From contig CM057469.1 in NCBI GenBank assembly GCA_030035585.1, forward strand, positions 16,734,501 to 16,798,500: a stretch of 64,000 bases of DNA. Direction: 5' to 3'. The stretch's first letter is position 1; every line of letters starts with the position of its first letter. Shown piece by piece: positions 12,226-24,273 of this stretch. The notes beneath the pieces are model-generated. The model was not told the origin of the DNA and did no database searches. It worked only from the letters and a program-made list of their open reading frames with translations. Source of the DNA: Dugong dugon. Taxonomy: Eukaryota > Chordata > Mammalia > Sirenia > Dugongidae. The translations under genes and the position numbers were made by a program.

Positions 12226-14755
12226 ACCCTTATAAACAAAATAAAAATGTATTTCTCCTTAACATAAAGAAGTCTGAAGGTAAACAGTCCAAGGCTGGTA
12301 AGTCAGCTTAACAAAGCTGTCAGGAATCCAGAATGCTTCCAGCTCACTGCTGAGCCAACCTTAGGGCATGGCCCTCATGCCCTCATTCTCAGGGTCTAAG
12401 CTCTGTAAATATCACGTGTTCTGTGCAGCAGAAGGAAATAAAGTAGGAAAAGTTTCCCTTTAATGAAGTTTCTGATAAGCGTCCACATTACTTCTGCTTC
12501 CATTAACTGGCCAGAACTAGTCACATGGCCACACCTAAATGTGAAGAAAACTAGGAAATATATCAACTTAGTATGGTTAATAAAGAAGGGGAGGCTGGAT
12601 ATTGGGTAAAAACAAAGGGATTAATATGCTTTTCACCTACCTCAAAGCACGCATGCACACACACACACACACACACAATTACACAAAGCAGTTAAGAATT
12701 CCAGGTAGCTGACATTTTCAAGGCTCCCTCCTTCCCCAGAGTTGTGCTACGATTCCAATTTTATAAATATGGCCAAAACACCAGGATGAGGGGTATTTAG
12801 AGCATATCTAACACACATACACTTATATAATACACAGAGACACACACAAAATCACAAGTTAAATTATGACCATAAAGTACCACAAATTCAACCAATATGG
12901 TAAGTGCCCTCACTTATCTTGCCTTTTTTTTTTTTAGTAATACCCTAGAGAAAACTTTCTAGTTCTTTAAAAAGCTCTTTTTAGTTTTAATAATTTGGCT
13001 AAATATACAAACTAAATAGTGTACAAACTATTTACTGGCATTTGTATGTTAGTGCTATAGTATAAAAATTCAAAGGAAAATTAGTCAAAATAAACTGAGC
13101 AAAACATATTGGACATCTATAAAGTTCCATCTCCAACAGACTAGAATAGAATCATATACAATTCTTCACATTCTAGAGGCTGATAACTTTCAGAAATGGA
13201 CAAACTCAAAGTAGACGAAATATAAATTGAGTCCAGGTGATAGAGCAGTTAAGTAAACGCCCTTCTGTGAAAGGAGAGTAAACTGAAGTAAACATTTTTC
13301 CAAGTATTTCTTCATAAAGCTTTCCAGATTTTCAAAATAAGAAATCCAGATTCAAATACAAAATTTAAGCTACATGCAGAGAATTTCAGAAAGGGAATTA
13401 AAACCTGACTTCTCAAGTAATATTTAAAATTAAGTTAAAACTGCTTTACCTGAAAATTCTTAGCATTAATGAACACTAAACAATTGGCTTTTTTAAACCT
13501 AAATAACTTAGATCTCCATTTTCTTTTAAAAAAAACTAATATATTCTCACAAAAAAACCATCTCTGTATATTTTAGAATTGAAATGTAAATCAGAAATAC
13601 TGCTGCAAAGGAAATGCTACTACTGCTGGGAAAAAATTCCTTTGTAATTTCCAAATTCTAGTTATATTACATCATTTCCTTTTACTTCGTTTTTTTTAAA
13701 TGGGGCGGCTGAAGTTGTATTTTTTAGTAACATACCTAACTGAAAACAAAATATACTAGACTATCATAAATATTTCATTCTAATCCTAAAAAACTATTTT
13801 AAACTATAGATGTATATACTACTAGGTAGACACTCTAATTAGTAACTGCTTTAAATTCTTTTTATTATAAATAAAGGTATTAAATCTAGGCGCTAAAATA
13901 ATAATGGTTAAGATATAAGTATTTTATTTATGGCTTCACTAATTGAATGTTTTCTTTTCCCTTTCAGGTGAAATACAGGAGTAAATAGAGAACTTTTTAA
14001 GTATACAATTACCACCAAAATAAGAAGTGACAATTTGGAAGACAGAATAAAAATGACCTTAACAGAACAAGCAGTCAAACTAATCAGTCACTTCTAATGC
14101 AAGGAAATCAAGTATTCTGTAATTCAGTGATAATTTCTTTTGGGGTATGTTTTTCACTATGAATCTGAATGTAAATATTTCTGGTGTTCAAATTAAATAA
14201 TGAAGCCACCCTCTGAAAACATGACTCAGAAGTAGTTAGAAAGCTGCTCTGCAATTCCCTCAAAAAAACTTCTCTTAAGCCTGCCCTAAAACAGAGATGA
14301 AAAGTATAGCTAATCAAGTATTTTGATTTCAAAAAACTTCCCCTATGAAAAACTGAAATTCATTACAAGAATAGTTTCATTTAACACCCCTTAGAGGCAT
14401 TTCTTTGCATTTTCAAAGAGCAACTTGGCTTTCAAGAGAATCAAGAGCAGCTAAAACCAAACCAAACCAAAGCTGCAAAGGCAAGTCTCACTAAAAGAGA
14501 GCCACCTTTACAGTTGTGTATTTGACAAGTGTTCTGATAAGGTCTCCTCTTATACTACCTGGTGGCTTATTCATTTACAGAAGTGATAATTACATCCATT
14601 ATTTACATAATTGTGTTGATTTGTCTTTACTGCTGTTAGAATTCTTTTACTGTATGTTCAATTCTATAAACATTGAGTAATATGTTAACTTTAGAAGTAT
14701 CTGTGTATCATTAATTTAAATACATAGAATCTACCCCACATATTTTTTCCAGGAA
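12226..14755. other. Intronic stretch, little recognised
   Basis: Apart from the (CA)n run, this AT-rich intron DNA shows no clear repeat, RNA gene or exon. Short ORFs here are at chance length. Confidence 0.45.
12655..12677. repeat. (CA)n microsatellite
   Basis: An almost pure run of about eleven CA units; likely length-polymorphic. Confidence 0.9.
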
Positions 14756-14763
14756 CAAACTAC

Positions 14764-15004
14764 CCTCCTAAGGTGGATACAAAAAAAAAAAAAAAAAAAA
14801 ACTCACTGCAGTCCATTCTGACTCATGGCTACCCTATAGGACAGAGTAGAACTGCCGCACAGGGCTTCTAAGGCTTAATCTTTACGGAAGCAGACTGTCA
14901 CATCTTTCTCCCTAGTAGTGGCTGGTGGGTTCAAACCACCAATCTGTCAGCGCACAGTCAAGCACTTTAACCGCTGCACCACCAGAGCTCCTCCTAAGAT
15001 GGAT
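14764..15004 (-). mobile_element. AfroSINE (antisense) with TSD
   Basis: A 20-A run at 14781-14800 is followed by the antisense SINE body ending CACCACCAGAGCTC. CTCCTAAGGTGGAT on the left and CTCCTAAGATGGAT on the right are the target duplication, one base diverged. It is a longer subtype with the middle block. Confidence 0.92.
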
Positions 15005-15415
15005 TAAGACTATTTATAAATTGCCATCTATAAGAACAAAGCTATACTAAAGAAGGAAAATGACCGATCTGCTCAGAGAATACACTTATGAATTCTAACA
15101 TAAATTTCCTACTTACTGTATAGAGTTATATAGAGTTGTGAGCTTCTCAGTTACAGGACTTAAGAGAGCCTCGAAAGGAAAAAAAAAAAAAAAGCTTACA
15201 AATAAGATCAATGGGAAAGATTAAAGGAACTGGACTTTTTAATTCTGCAAAAATACAGATTTAACAGTCAATTAAGGTTTAAGAAAAACATTAGGCCCCA
15301 GTACCTACCACCACCCCTACAAAAAAGGCTTTTCCCACGCCATCCTCTCGATACAGTTACAGCATAGTTTGATCAGATTAATATTCAGTGCTTCCATAAC
15401 TATGACCATGGAAAA

Positions 15416-15497
15416 ACTGGCCTCTGGGTGGACTCAAACTGCCAACCTTTTAGTCAGAAGCCAAGCATGTTAACCATTTGTGCCACCCAGGGACTCC
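15416..15497 (-). mobile_element. AfroSINE head fragment (antisense)
   Basis: Only the tRNA-like head remains: GGACTCAAACTGCCAACC to TTAACCATTTGTGCCACCCA. It is the first of three stacked SINEs. Confidence 0.8.
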
Positions 15498-15523
15498 TAT
15501 TCAGATACTGCTGTTACGTTATT

Positions 15524-15720
15524 GTTGTCAGGTGTCAGTCGATTCTGACTCATGGCAACCCCATGGGTGCAGAGTAGAACTGCTCCTTAGGGTTTTCAAG
15601 GCTGTGACCTTTTGGAAGCAGATCACCAGGCCTTTTTGTCTGAGGCGCCTCTGGGTGAATTCAAACCGCCAATCTCTCGGCTAGTGGTCAAGCATTTAAT
15701 TGTTTGCGCCACCCTGGGTC
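15524..15720 (-). mobile_element. AfroSINE (antisense), middle of a stack
   Basis: This is a longer-subtype copy from GTGTCAGTCGATTCTGACTC to GCGCCACCCTGGG. It lies between two copies of the ATTCAGA(T/C)A motif at 15499 and 15724. Confidence 0.88.
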
Positions 15721-15734
15721 TTCTATTCAGACAC

Positions 15735-15887
15735 TAAACCTGTTGCCATTGAGTTCTGACTCATAATGACCCTGCAGGACAGAGTAGAACTGTTCCATAG
15801 GGCTTTCCAAGGGGCGGCTGGTGGATTCAAACTGCTGACCTGTTGGTTAGCAGCTGAGCTCTTAACCACCCTTAACCACCAGGGCTC
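15735..15887 (-). mobile_element. AfroSINE (antisense), end of a stack
   Basis: This is a short-subtype copy, CTGTTGCCATTGAGTTCTGA to CCACCAGGGCTCC. A small internal duplication, CTTAACCACC twice at 15861-15880, is private to this copy. Confidence 0.9.
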
Positions 15888-16118
15888 CATTCAGATAGTA
15901 AGCCTCCTAATTTTCTTCTCTTTATCACCTCTTTTCTATCACTTCGTGGTTTTTCCTCTATTTTCTGGGAAATTTTTTCAGCTTTACCTTCCAATTCTTG
16001 TACTGAGGTTTTCATTCTAGCTATCATATTTTTAATTTCAAAGAACTTTTCTTATTCTCTTTTATTTCTTTTTATGGCACCTTGGTTTTTTTCATAGTTG
16101 CAGTATTTAATCTTATCT

Positions 16119-16120
16119 CA

Positions 16121-16160
<40 letters not shown>
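16119..16160. repeat. (GT)n microsatellite
   Basis: About nineteen GT units, immediately followed by an AfroSINE tail (GAGTCTGAATCGACTCAACG, about 16167-16200), so the repeat may have grown next to a truncated SINE. Confidence 0.9.
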
Positions 16161-16161
<1 letters not shown>

Positions 16162-16204
16162 TTAGGAGTCTGAATCGACTCAACGGCAACAGGTTTGATT
16201 TTTT

Positions 16205-16345
16205 TCGTTTGGTAGGTTAAAGTTTACACGGCAAATTAAGCTTCTCATTAAACAGTTAATACACAAATTGTTTTATGACACTGGTTGCCAACCCCATAAT
16301 GTGTCAACACTCTACCCTTCTCCGCCCCAGGTTCCCTGTTTCCAT
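16205..16345 (-). mobile_element. L1 3' end fragment, antisense
   Basis: TTAAAGTTTACACGGCAAAT with the following CATTAAACAGTTAATACACA resembles the reversed terminus of the L1 3'UTR seen again at 37503. It splits an older element of unclear class spanning about 15900-16700. Confidence 0.55.
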
Positions 16346-17487
16346 TTATCTCTGAGAATATTAATGATGATTTTGTGTGTTTGTTTTGAAGCTTTGCTTT
16401 CCCTGCAGTCTATTTTACATAAGTTGCTTTTTTCTGTTTGTGGCTGTACCTTATACATTATAAGCTTTCCTCAGGTGTCTAAAAACCCTTGGTTTTCTGT
16501 TATTTAATTATGAGAAGCTGAAAAGATGACCAGAGACTCTGAATCCTTAGGTGAAGATCACTGATAATGTAGGGTGACTGCTTGAGCCCATGACTGAGAA
16601 ACCCCTGATATCTATATCTTTCTTCTTGGGCTGGTCAAATTCTCCAGAAGATTCTCCTAATCTCCTGCCTTTGTGATAAAGGCCTAGTTGCCAACATTCT
16701 GGGAGCCAGGCAGAAGTAAATAGACATGTTTTTAATCTCCATATTTTTAGTATGAAATGCCTACCCTAAGCTATGCCTAATGTTGCTCAACTTAGAAAAC
16801 GTCTGTTTTACTGAGAATAAACACCCAATCTTTGTTTTGAGAAGGATAAAGAAACCCAGTGGTATGAATTAGGGCTGGGACTCTAAAGATACTACTGCTT
16901 CTAAAATAGCTTCAATCAATTCTCCATATTTTAGCCCCATGCTCAACTCAATTTCCAGAAGTTCCTAAAGACACCAATTTCTAAGACTTTTGAGGACTCT
17001 CCCAAGTAAACTGGATAGGACTTCTTCAGCTTTCACCTTTACAGACTTAGGACTTGACTTTCTCAGACCTGCTAAGTGAGTTATCACTCATCTACCTGCT
17101 TTTCAGGTTCCAACATTTCATTGCTATAGTCTCCTCTCCTGCTCTTCTCATCCTTGAAGGTTTACAACTTTTTTAAAAAATTCCTTTACTACAGTTTTAG
17201 TGGGGTTTCAGAAGGGAATGAAATTATATTTGTATTTTTAATCTATCTATATCAGATTATAAAGTTTCGGTTCTTTATTAAATATGGTAGTGTGATTTTA
17301 TGCTGAACACTGTGCTAATGAAGTTAAACACAGACTTAAAGTAAGAACATTTTAACCGGGAAAATTAGGGATTTGCATTATACTTTACCTCATACCCTCT
17401 TCTCCTTACCTGTATCCCATTAAGTATTTCTTTAACAGACTGTCAACTGCTAAGGAAGGGGATTACAAACCACTACTTATAAAAAAT

Positions 17488-18005
17488 GGGGCACTGGTGG
17501 TTCAGTGGTAGAGTTCTCTCCTCCTATGGAGGAAACACTGGTGGCATAGTGGTTAAGAGCTATGGCTGCTAACCAAAAGGTCGGCAGTTCAAATCTGCCA
17601 GGCACTCCTTGGAAACCGTATGGGGCAGCTCTACCCTGTCCTATACAGTCACTATGAGTTGGAATCGACTCAACGGCAATGGGTTTGGTTTTTGGGTTTT
17701 TTTTTTTAATGCAGGGGACCTAGTCAATTCCCGGACAATGCACCTCATGCACGGCACCACCCTCTGTCACTGGAGGCTTGCATGTTGCTATGATGCTGAA
17801 TAGGTTTCAGCAGTACTTCCAGACTAGATAGATTAGAAAGAAAGGCTTGGCGATCTACTTCTGAAACTCAGCCAATAAAAACTCTAAGGAGCACCAGTCT
17901 GATCCACAAACAATCATGGGAATGGGGCAAGACCAGGAAGCATTTCATTCTGTTGTGCATGGGGTTGCCGGGAGTCAGGGGCTGGCTCAACTGCAGCTAA
18001 CAACT
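17488..18005 (+). mobile_element. Long AfroSINE-like element, split by a short SINE
   Basis: The head GCACTGGTGGTTCAGTGGTA is separated from its body (CAATGCACCTCATGCACGGC through GCAGCTAACAA) by a short-subtype AfroSINE. The body matches two antisense elements at 46970-47252 and 62228-62580, so it is a distinct longer SINE family. Confidence 0.8.
17528..17707 (+). mobile_element. AfroSINE (sense) nested in a longer SINE
   Basis: It begins GGAAACACTGGTGGCATAGT and ends in the ACGGCAATGGGTTTGGTTT tail followed by a T-run. It is the younger member of the nested pair. Confidence 0.9.
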
Positions 18006-18539
18006 TGCAAGAAATCACCTTTGAAATACAATAGTTTAAATTAAAAAGGAAACAAGTCCCTGACATACAAAAATATGATTTTCATGCAGTGTTTCCAGAT
18101 CAGATCTATTGCTTTTACCCTTGCCTATAACAAATATAACGGCATTAATTCATTCAACCAGCATTACCAAATGCCTGCTATGTGCTATGCACCATACTAG
18201 GACAGGCAACAAGAGAGGAGAAAGGAGAGTTTCCAAGTAAATTATCCAATACATGGAAAGTCATGGAATAGTCAAGGTGTGCCTTAATTAGAAGAAGAGG
18301 CAACACTTCATTATAGCTGGAATAAAAGGTGAGTGTGGTTCAAAGGGAGGCACAAGAGAATTTAGGGATGATAGAACTGTTATGTATCTTGACTGCAGTA
18401 GTAGTCACATAACTCTACATCTGTCAAAATTCAAAGAATGTATACCAAAGAGTGAATTTTTCTGTATGTAAAAATTTTAAAGGATTAAAAACAATTTAAA
18501 GTGAGAATGGGAACTGTATATATAACAAATATATACGTA

Positions 18540-19040
18540 CATAATAAAATTAGGGAAGTTGCCTTTCCCTTCTCCTTCCTGAACAATTCAGTCCTAAAGC
18601 CACTGGGTAGGGCAGATCAAGGTACACAAAGGGGAAAGGAGTCATGGTGGGCCAGAGTAGGGTGCTGAAGGCTGAGCTAGATGAAAGGTTGTCCACAGAG
18701 AAGGCCTGCATGGCACTAGGTGTCAGAGTCTGATTGGGGGAGGGTACCCTCAAGTGGAGGCAGCTTAGAGCAGAGGGTTAGAGCCTTAGCAGTGTAAGGA
18801 AGGCATCCATGGGGCTGAAAGACAGCCTGGCATGGGGAGTCACAACCCAAGTGGGGTGAGGAAGGTGTCCCCGTGGAGGGTAGCCTGGTGTAGTTATTAG
18901 TGCGTGGTGAACAGAGAAGGCTCGTATTGATAGTCAGAGTCTGAGCAAGGCGAGAAGGAAATCCATGGAGAGAAAGTGACGGCAACTTGACACAGGGAAT
19001 CAAAGCACAAGTGGGGAGAAGTCCAGCGATGACAGATTAG
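18540..19040. repeat. G-rich degenerate tandem-like tract
   Basis: Related phrases recur at irregular 60-120 base spacing: GGAAGGCATCCATGGGG, GGAAGGTGTCCCCGTGG and GGAAATCCATGGAG, with CACAACCCAAGTGGGG and AGCACAAGTGGGG. The pattern looks like an eroded minisatellite or a repetitive part of an old LINE. The ORFs here are not supported. Confidence 0.45.
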
Positions 19041-19299
19041 GGTGAGCAAGACACTTGCATGAGGCAAGGCATAGCAGCATTAATGCGAGACTGATCACAT
19101 AAATAAATACATTAAGGATAATGGGGGCCAGGCTTCTCACTACTGGAGAAGGGGGTTACAATATGGCAAAGGAGAAAACTAGAATGAACCCTGTGGTGTT
19201 GGATTGGAATTAGAGGTTATCAGTGCAAACTCACTGCCTTCAAAAATGTATTAGATAAATACAGAAATAAATATCAATAGAAATAAATATAGATATAAA

Positions 19300-20155
19300 A
19301 CACAGATGTATATGTATGTACATAAGTCGACAGCTGGATGGACAGAGGGATGATAGACAGCTCTGCACTAATACAGCTTGTGAGCAGCAATAGCAATGAG
19401 TACAGACAGAGTCCAGATCTTGGTTTCTAGATAACATTCTCCACGAAAAGAAACCAAGACTCCTTGAAGAAATGGCTGATTCAAGAGCTAGTACAGGGAA
19501 AGTGCAAAATGATCCTGAAACCTTTTGTCCCAGAAAGCAAGAAAGTGTTCAAAGAATCACGGACGCAAGTCAAAGGGCACAGAAGACAACACAAAAGGGG
19601 CTCCACTGGCCAAATTTGGGTCAATTTGAGCCTCAAAATAATGATAGTAAAGAATTATAACCTAGTGACTAAAAGAGAACACCATAAATCCACAGTGATA
19701 TAAAGAAATGAGTTTAATAAGCAACGGGATATTTAAATAATGTGAAGTACCTCCCTACAATATACTTAATAATGACAAAGGTGGAAAAAAGTAACTTTAC
19801 AATGGTGAAGCCTAGCAGATACCACCTTAGCCAAGTAAATAAAATAAACACCACTGTAATGGGACGATATAAAATAATGCACCATTTGAGAGTATGCAAT
19901 GAGAAGAACAGAGCATTGCTTCTGTCATATTCCTGCCAAAGATGTATTATCTAAATCTAATCATGAGGAAACAAACCCAAATTGCGGTACATGCTGCAAA
20001 ATAATGCCTGAAATTCAAAAACGTCAAACTCATGAAAGTCAAGGAAAATCAGATCCAGACTGAATGACACTAGGAACCATGATATCCAAATGTGACATGT
20101 GATTCCAAACCAGATCTTTTGCTATAAAGACATTATTAGGATAACTGCCATTTCA
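19300..20155 (+). repeat. Old L1 3'UTR (L1M-like)
   Basis: AGTAACTTTACAATGGTGAA, CACCTTAGCCAAGT, AATCTAATCATGAGGAAACA and the AATTGCGG.ACATGCT..AAAATAA block occur in the order typical of old L1M-class 3' ends. Highly diverged. Confidence 0.65.
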
Positions 20156-20520
20156 GCATCAATTACAAATGCTTTTGTCCTTAATAAAAGGAACATATTT
20201 TCTGGATTCTTTACAGTACATATAAATAGGTGCTGCGCTTGAAATACACAGCTTCACAAAAACAATGTCACATATAATAGTGAAATTCCCACAGTAGTCC
20301 ACAAAGTCTGAAAACCATAGTTTAGCTAAAATGTCACCTTGGGAAAAAACAACATTTAACATTATAATGGATTTTAAAACTGCATGAGTCCATGATCTTT
20401 TCCTCTTAAACTTCACAAAGTAATGAATGAAATCTTTTCAGATAGACAACAGTTTTGCAAATGTTAAAACTGTAGTAACTAAAGCTGAAAAAGATAAAAG
20501 TGAGAATTTCTGTATTTACT

Positions 20521-20565
20521 GTGACTATGAATCTGAATTGACTTGATGGCAGTGGGTTTGGTTTT
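20521..20565 (+). mobile_element. AfroSINE tail fragment
   Basis: Only the 3' tail remains: GACTATGAATCTGAATTGAC followed by TTGATGGCAGTGGGTTTGG. Confidence 0.75.
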
Positions 20566-21408
20566 GTATAGATGAAGAAAAGCAAGTTTAACTAGAGTAA
20601 GAAAAGCTCCTAAGTAGAGACTTCTTAGTAATTTCAAGTACTTTAGGGGCTGACAGTACTGATTCATTATTATATCTAATTTCACCCACTTTCATAGGGT
20701 GCGTCTCCTCGATCTAGCTGTATCACCAGTATCACTCTTGTGCTCCTCCATCATGATAAAGTTTATCTTTCAGTTCACATCACTTTCACACAGAATAAAA
20801 ATTCCACAACTGCTAAGTAAAATCTATTTATACAGATTTGGATTCTCTCTCCAAACCACACAGTATTCCAAAGTTTCTTTCAAATTTTCCCTTTCTAAAG
20901 CTGATACTCAGGAAGTTACAAGGAAAATCTTAAACTCACTAAAAAAGTATTTCCCAAAGGATGCTCCATGAGACACTAGTTTCTATCCTCCAGACACTCT
21001 GAAAAAAAGATGATTCCATAATCAGATATGCTTCATAAGCTCTAAAATAACCTGCAGGTATTTTTTTAAATGTTAAATTTTGTTTAAAATAGTGTCCAAA
21101 ACTCATTTAACCAGGTAAACCTTTTTCCCCTCCACACAGCACCTATTACTATCCCATGGATTTCTAGAAGACATTTTGAAACTAGGAGGGGGCGAGAGTG
21201 AAGAAGTCAGAGTTCCAAAATGGATGCACAGTTTATATGTGGAAGAATTAAGGTGCAAATATCAGGACTGGAAGATGGGGAGCCAGGTCATCATGCTTCC
21301 TGCTGCCATGAAGCCAAAGTGCTCAGCACCTACAGAGACAGTTAAAGAAGCACTAGAATGGGCAGAGGAGTGTTAGACAAATAGAAGGCTAACCATTCCC
21401 CACCTACA

Positions 21409-21600
21409 GACTGGGAAAAAAAACAAAAATCAAACCTGTTGCTGTGGATTCGATTCCGACACACAGCGACCCTACAGGACAGAGTAGAACTGCTACACAG
21501 GGTTTCTAAGGAGCAGCTGGTGGATTTGAACTGCTGACCTTTTGCTTAGCAGCCAAGCTCTTAACCACTACGCCATCAGGGCTCCACAATGACTGGAAAG
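21409..21600 (-). mobile_element. AfroSINE (antisense) with TSD
   Basis: The body CCTGTTGCTGTGGATTCGAT to GCCATCAGGGCTCC is flanked by GACTGGGAAA (left, 21409-21418) and GACTGGAAAG (right, 21591-21600). Short subtype. Confidence 0.92.
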
Positions 21601-21911
21601 ACAGGTGGAAATTGTAGACAGAAAGGAGTAGAGAAACTCACTGGGAAGACCAATCCTGGAATTCTGATCAGCACCAATGAAAGAAACGGAAATCCCCTAG
21701 ATCAGAAAGGAGTTTTATATGTAGTGACAACAAAGGACAGCCATTCATGTGGAAGGAATAAACAAAAGTCTGGGATGACCTATATTTACAGTTGGGGCCA
21801 TTCAAAAACAAAAACCATTATGATAGGAAAGAACTTCTTGACTCATCAAGATACAGTACAAAAGCAGCTTGGTCTTAGTCTTAAAACTTGAAGTCACTCT
21901 CACTGGCAGCC

Positions 21912-22077
21912 AAAAAAAACCCAAACCTGTTGCCGTAGAGTTGATTCCGACTCATAGCGACCCTATGGGACAGAACAGAGCTGCCCCACAGGGTTTCCAA
22001 GAAATGCCTGGTGGATTTGAACTGCCGACATTTTGGTTCACAGCCGAACTCTTTAACCACTACGTCACCAGGGTTTC
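21912..22077 (-). mobile_element. AfroSINE (antisense)
   Basis: CCTGTTGCCGTAGAGTTGAT to CACCAGGG. The flanks CTCACTGGCAG (left) and CTCATTGGCAAG (right) form a slightly diverged target duplication. Confidence 0.9.
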
Positions 22078-22079
22078 CC

Positions 22080-23514
22080 TCATTGGCAAGAGATGACAAA
22101 ATCTACGCAACTAGCAAATCCTCTCACCTACCCCTACCCTAGAGCTCATCTGGAATAATGCGATGATATAACCAAGAAACTGCTACCACTGTGTATAGAT
22201 CATATGATCATCCCTCATATCTAACAAGCTTATACACTTCTGATAATCAATGGAAGTCAACATCCAAGAGCCCAAAATCAGAAAAGGAAAAACGACAAAG
22301 GAAGAGGAAATGAGCCATCAAAGAATTACAAAGAGTGAAGTTAATTCCTCTGACAATTCTTCTAAATTAAAAACACCCAAAAGTTCACAGGTCAGACTGA
22401 AGTCGTAACCCAGGAACATGATATTCTTCTCTCTCTCTTTTTTATTTCCCAAGTATCTTGTCTCTAACTACACTTCTTCCCTTCATTGAATTCTTCAGTC
22501 TGTCCCTAATCTATTATGTCCCCTTTCTGAAAAAAAGGAATTCTATCTATAATCTTTTTGCTGCTTAAATCAATATATTTAATCTTCATCTACACTACGG
22601 TATTTCAGACTCTTCTGACCCCGACAGAAAGAAATACACACACACACAAACACACAGAGTTTTGCATTACAATACTTACCCCGTCTACGTTTGATGTACT
22701 TAATATTGGCTATTCGAATCCAGTCTATTTAATTCTTTAAATGTTGGCTGGACTTACCAAATTGGTTTTAAAACTTATCACCATCAGCAGGATGAAAAAC
22801 AACGAGCTACACATACACCATACTGGCAATAAGAGCACCAAAAGACAAAAACTTAGAAATGTTTTGACTATCATAGAAAAGTAGTACGATAAAATATTAA
22901 TCTGTGCTAAATTCAGTTCTTTCACCCTAAAATAGCCTGGGCTTACTGTGTAGTATTAATCAAGTCCCTAGAATTATGAAACATTTCATTAAATTTCCAA
23001 CATATTATGCTATCTGATTTTATGCCACTATGCTAAGGCTTGCTTTATTCCCATATAAAATAAATAAATTCCTAAAATTCTTAAGGTGTTAATTGGTTTT
23101 ACTCATAGAGTAACAGTCTTTAAAAAAAAAGTGATGTCCCTAAAAACAATTACCAATGAACATCAAGTTGTTGCAATAACCAATATCATCTAGCAACTAG
23201 CTATAAATGTGATTTTTTTTTTTAAGGAAGAGAAAAATAGAAGAGAAATGGAATAATAGCTACCTTTTCTTGACAATGTTTCTACCATGTGCCAGCATTG
23301 TATTAATTCAAATAATTGTACTTATTCACTATCATTCTTAGAATAGAATATTAGGCAGCTAGTGTAAAGGAAACAACTGCCCAACCTATATTTATTAAGA
23401 CATTTATGATGATCCTAAATGAGGATTTAAAAAAATAAATTTAGTAAGTAGTCTGTATGAAATGAATGCTTTGATAATTTGGTATGTAATAAATTCTACT
23501 CAGAAAAAGTTAAC
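22080..23514. other. Intronic stretch, little recognised
   Basis: AT-rich with a short CA-rich tract near 22638 and a weak antisense MIR-like remnant near 23265-23330. Nothing else is supported. Confidence 0.4.
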
Positions 23515-24273
23515 AATGAGGACCAGCAGAGGGTGGACGGCTGTGGGGACCATGGTCTTGGAGAACATCTAGCTCAACTGGCATAACACAGTTTATAAAG
23601 AAAATGTTCTACATTCTACCTTGTTGAGTAGCATCTGGTGTCTTAAAAGCCTCTGAGCAGCCATCTAAGACACTCCACTGGTCTCACCCCTTCGGGAGGA
23701 AGGAAGAATGAAGAAAACAGGATACAAAGAAAAGATTAGTCCAAAGGACTAATGGACCACAACTACCACAGCCTCCACCAGACTGAGTCCAGTACAACTA
23801 GATGGTGCCTGGCTACCACGACTGACTGCTCTGACCAGGATCACAACAGAGGGTCCTGGACAGAGCTGGAGAAAAATGTAGAACAAAATTCTAACTCACA
23901 AAAAAAGACTAGACTTACTGGCCTGACAGAGACTGGAGAAACCCCGAGAATATGGCCCCCGGACACCGTGGTAGATCAGTAAGGAAGTCACTCCTCAGGT
24001 TCACCATTCAGCCAAAGATTAGACAGCCCCATAAAACAAAACGAGACTAATGGGGCACAACAGCCCAGGGTTAAGGACTAGAAGGCAGGAAGGGACAGGA
24101 AAACTGTTAACAGGGAACCCAAGGTTGAGAAGCGACAGTGTTGACATGTTGTGGGGTTGTAAACCAATGTCATAAAATAATATGCGTACTGTTTAATGAG
24201 AAACTATTTGTTCTGTAAACCTTCATCTGAAGTACCATTTAAAAAAAAATCTAAAAAAATGAGGACCAGCAGA
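23515..24273 (+). mobile_element. Short L1 3'UTR insertion with TSDs
   Basis: The direct repeat AATGAGGACCAGCAGA at 23515-23530 and 24258-24273 brackets about 727 bases of L1 3'UTR ending in an A-run. The insert is homologous to about 7780-8739 of the larger L1. It holds no ORF2 sequence: reverse transcription stopped within the 3'UTR. Confidence 0.93.

Noticed and set aside
16119-16160. CRISPR-like or regulatory direct repeats
   Set aside because: It is a plain GT microsatellite; the window is vertebrate DNA with no spaced repeat array.
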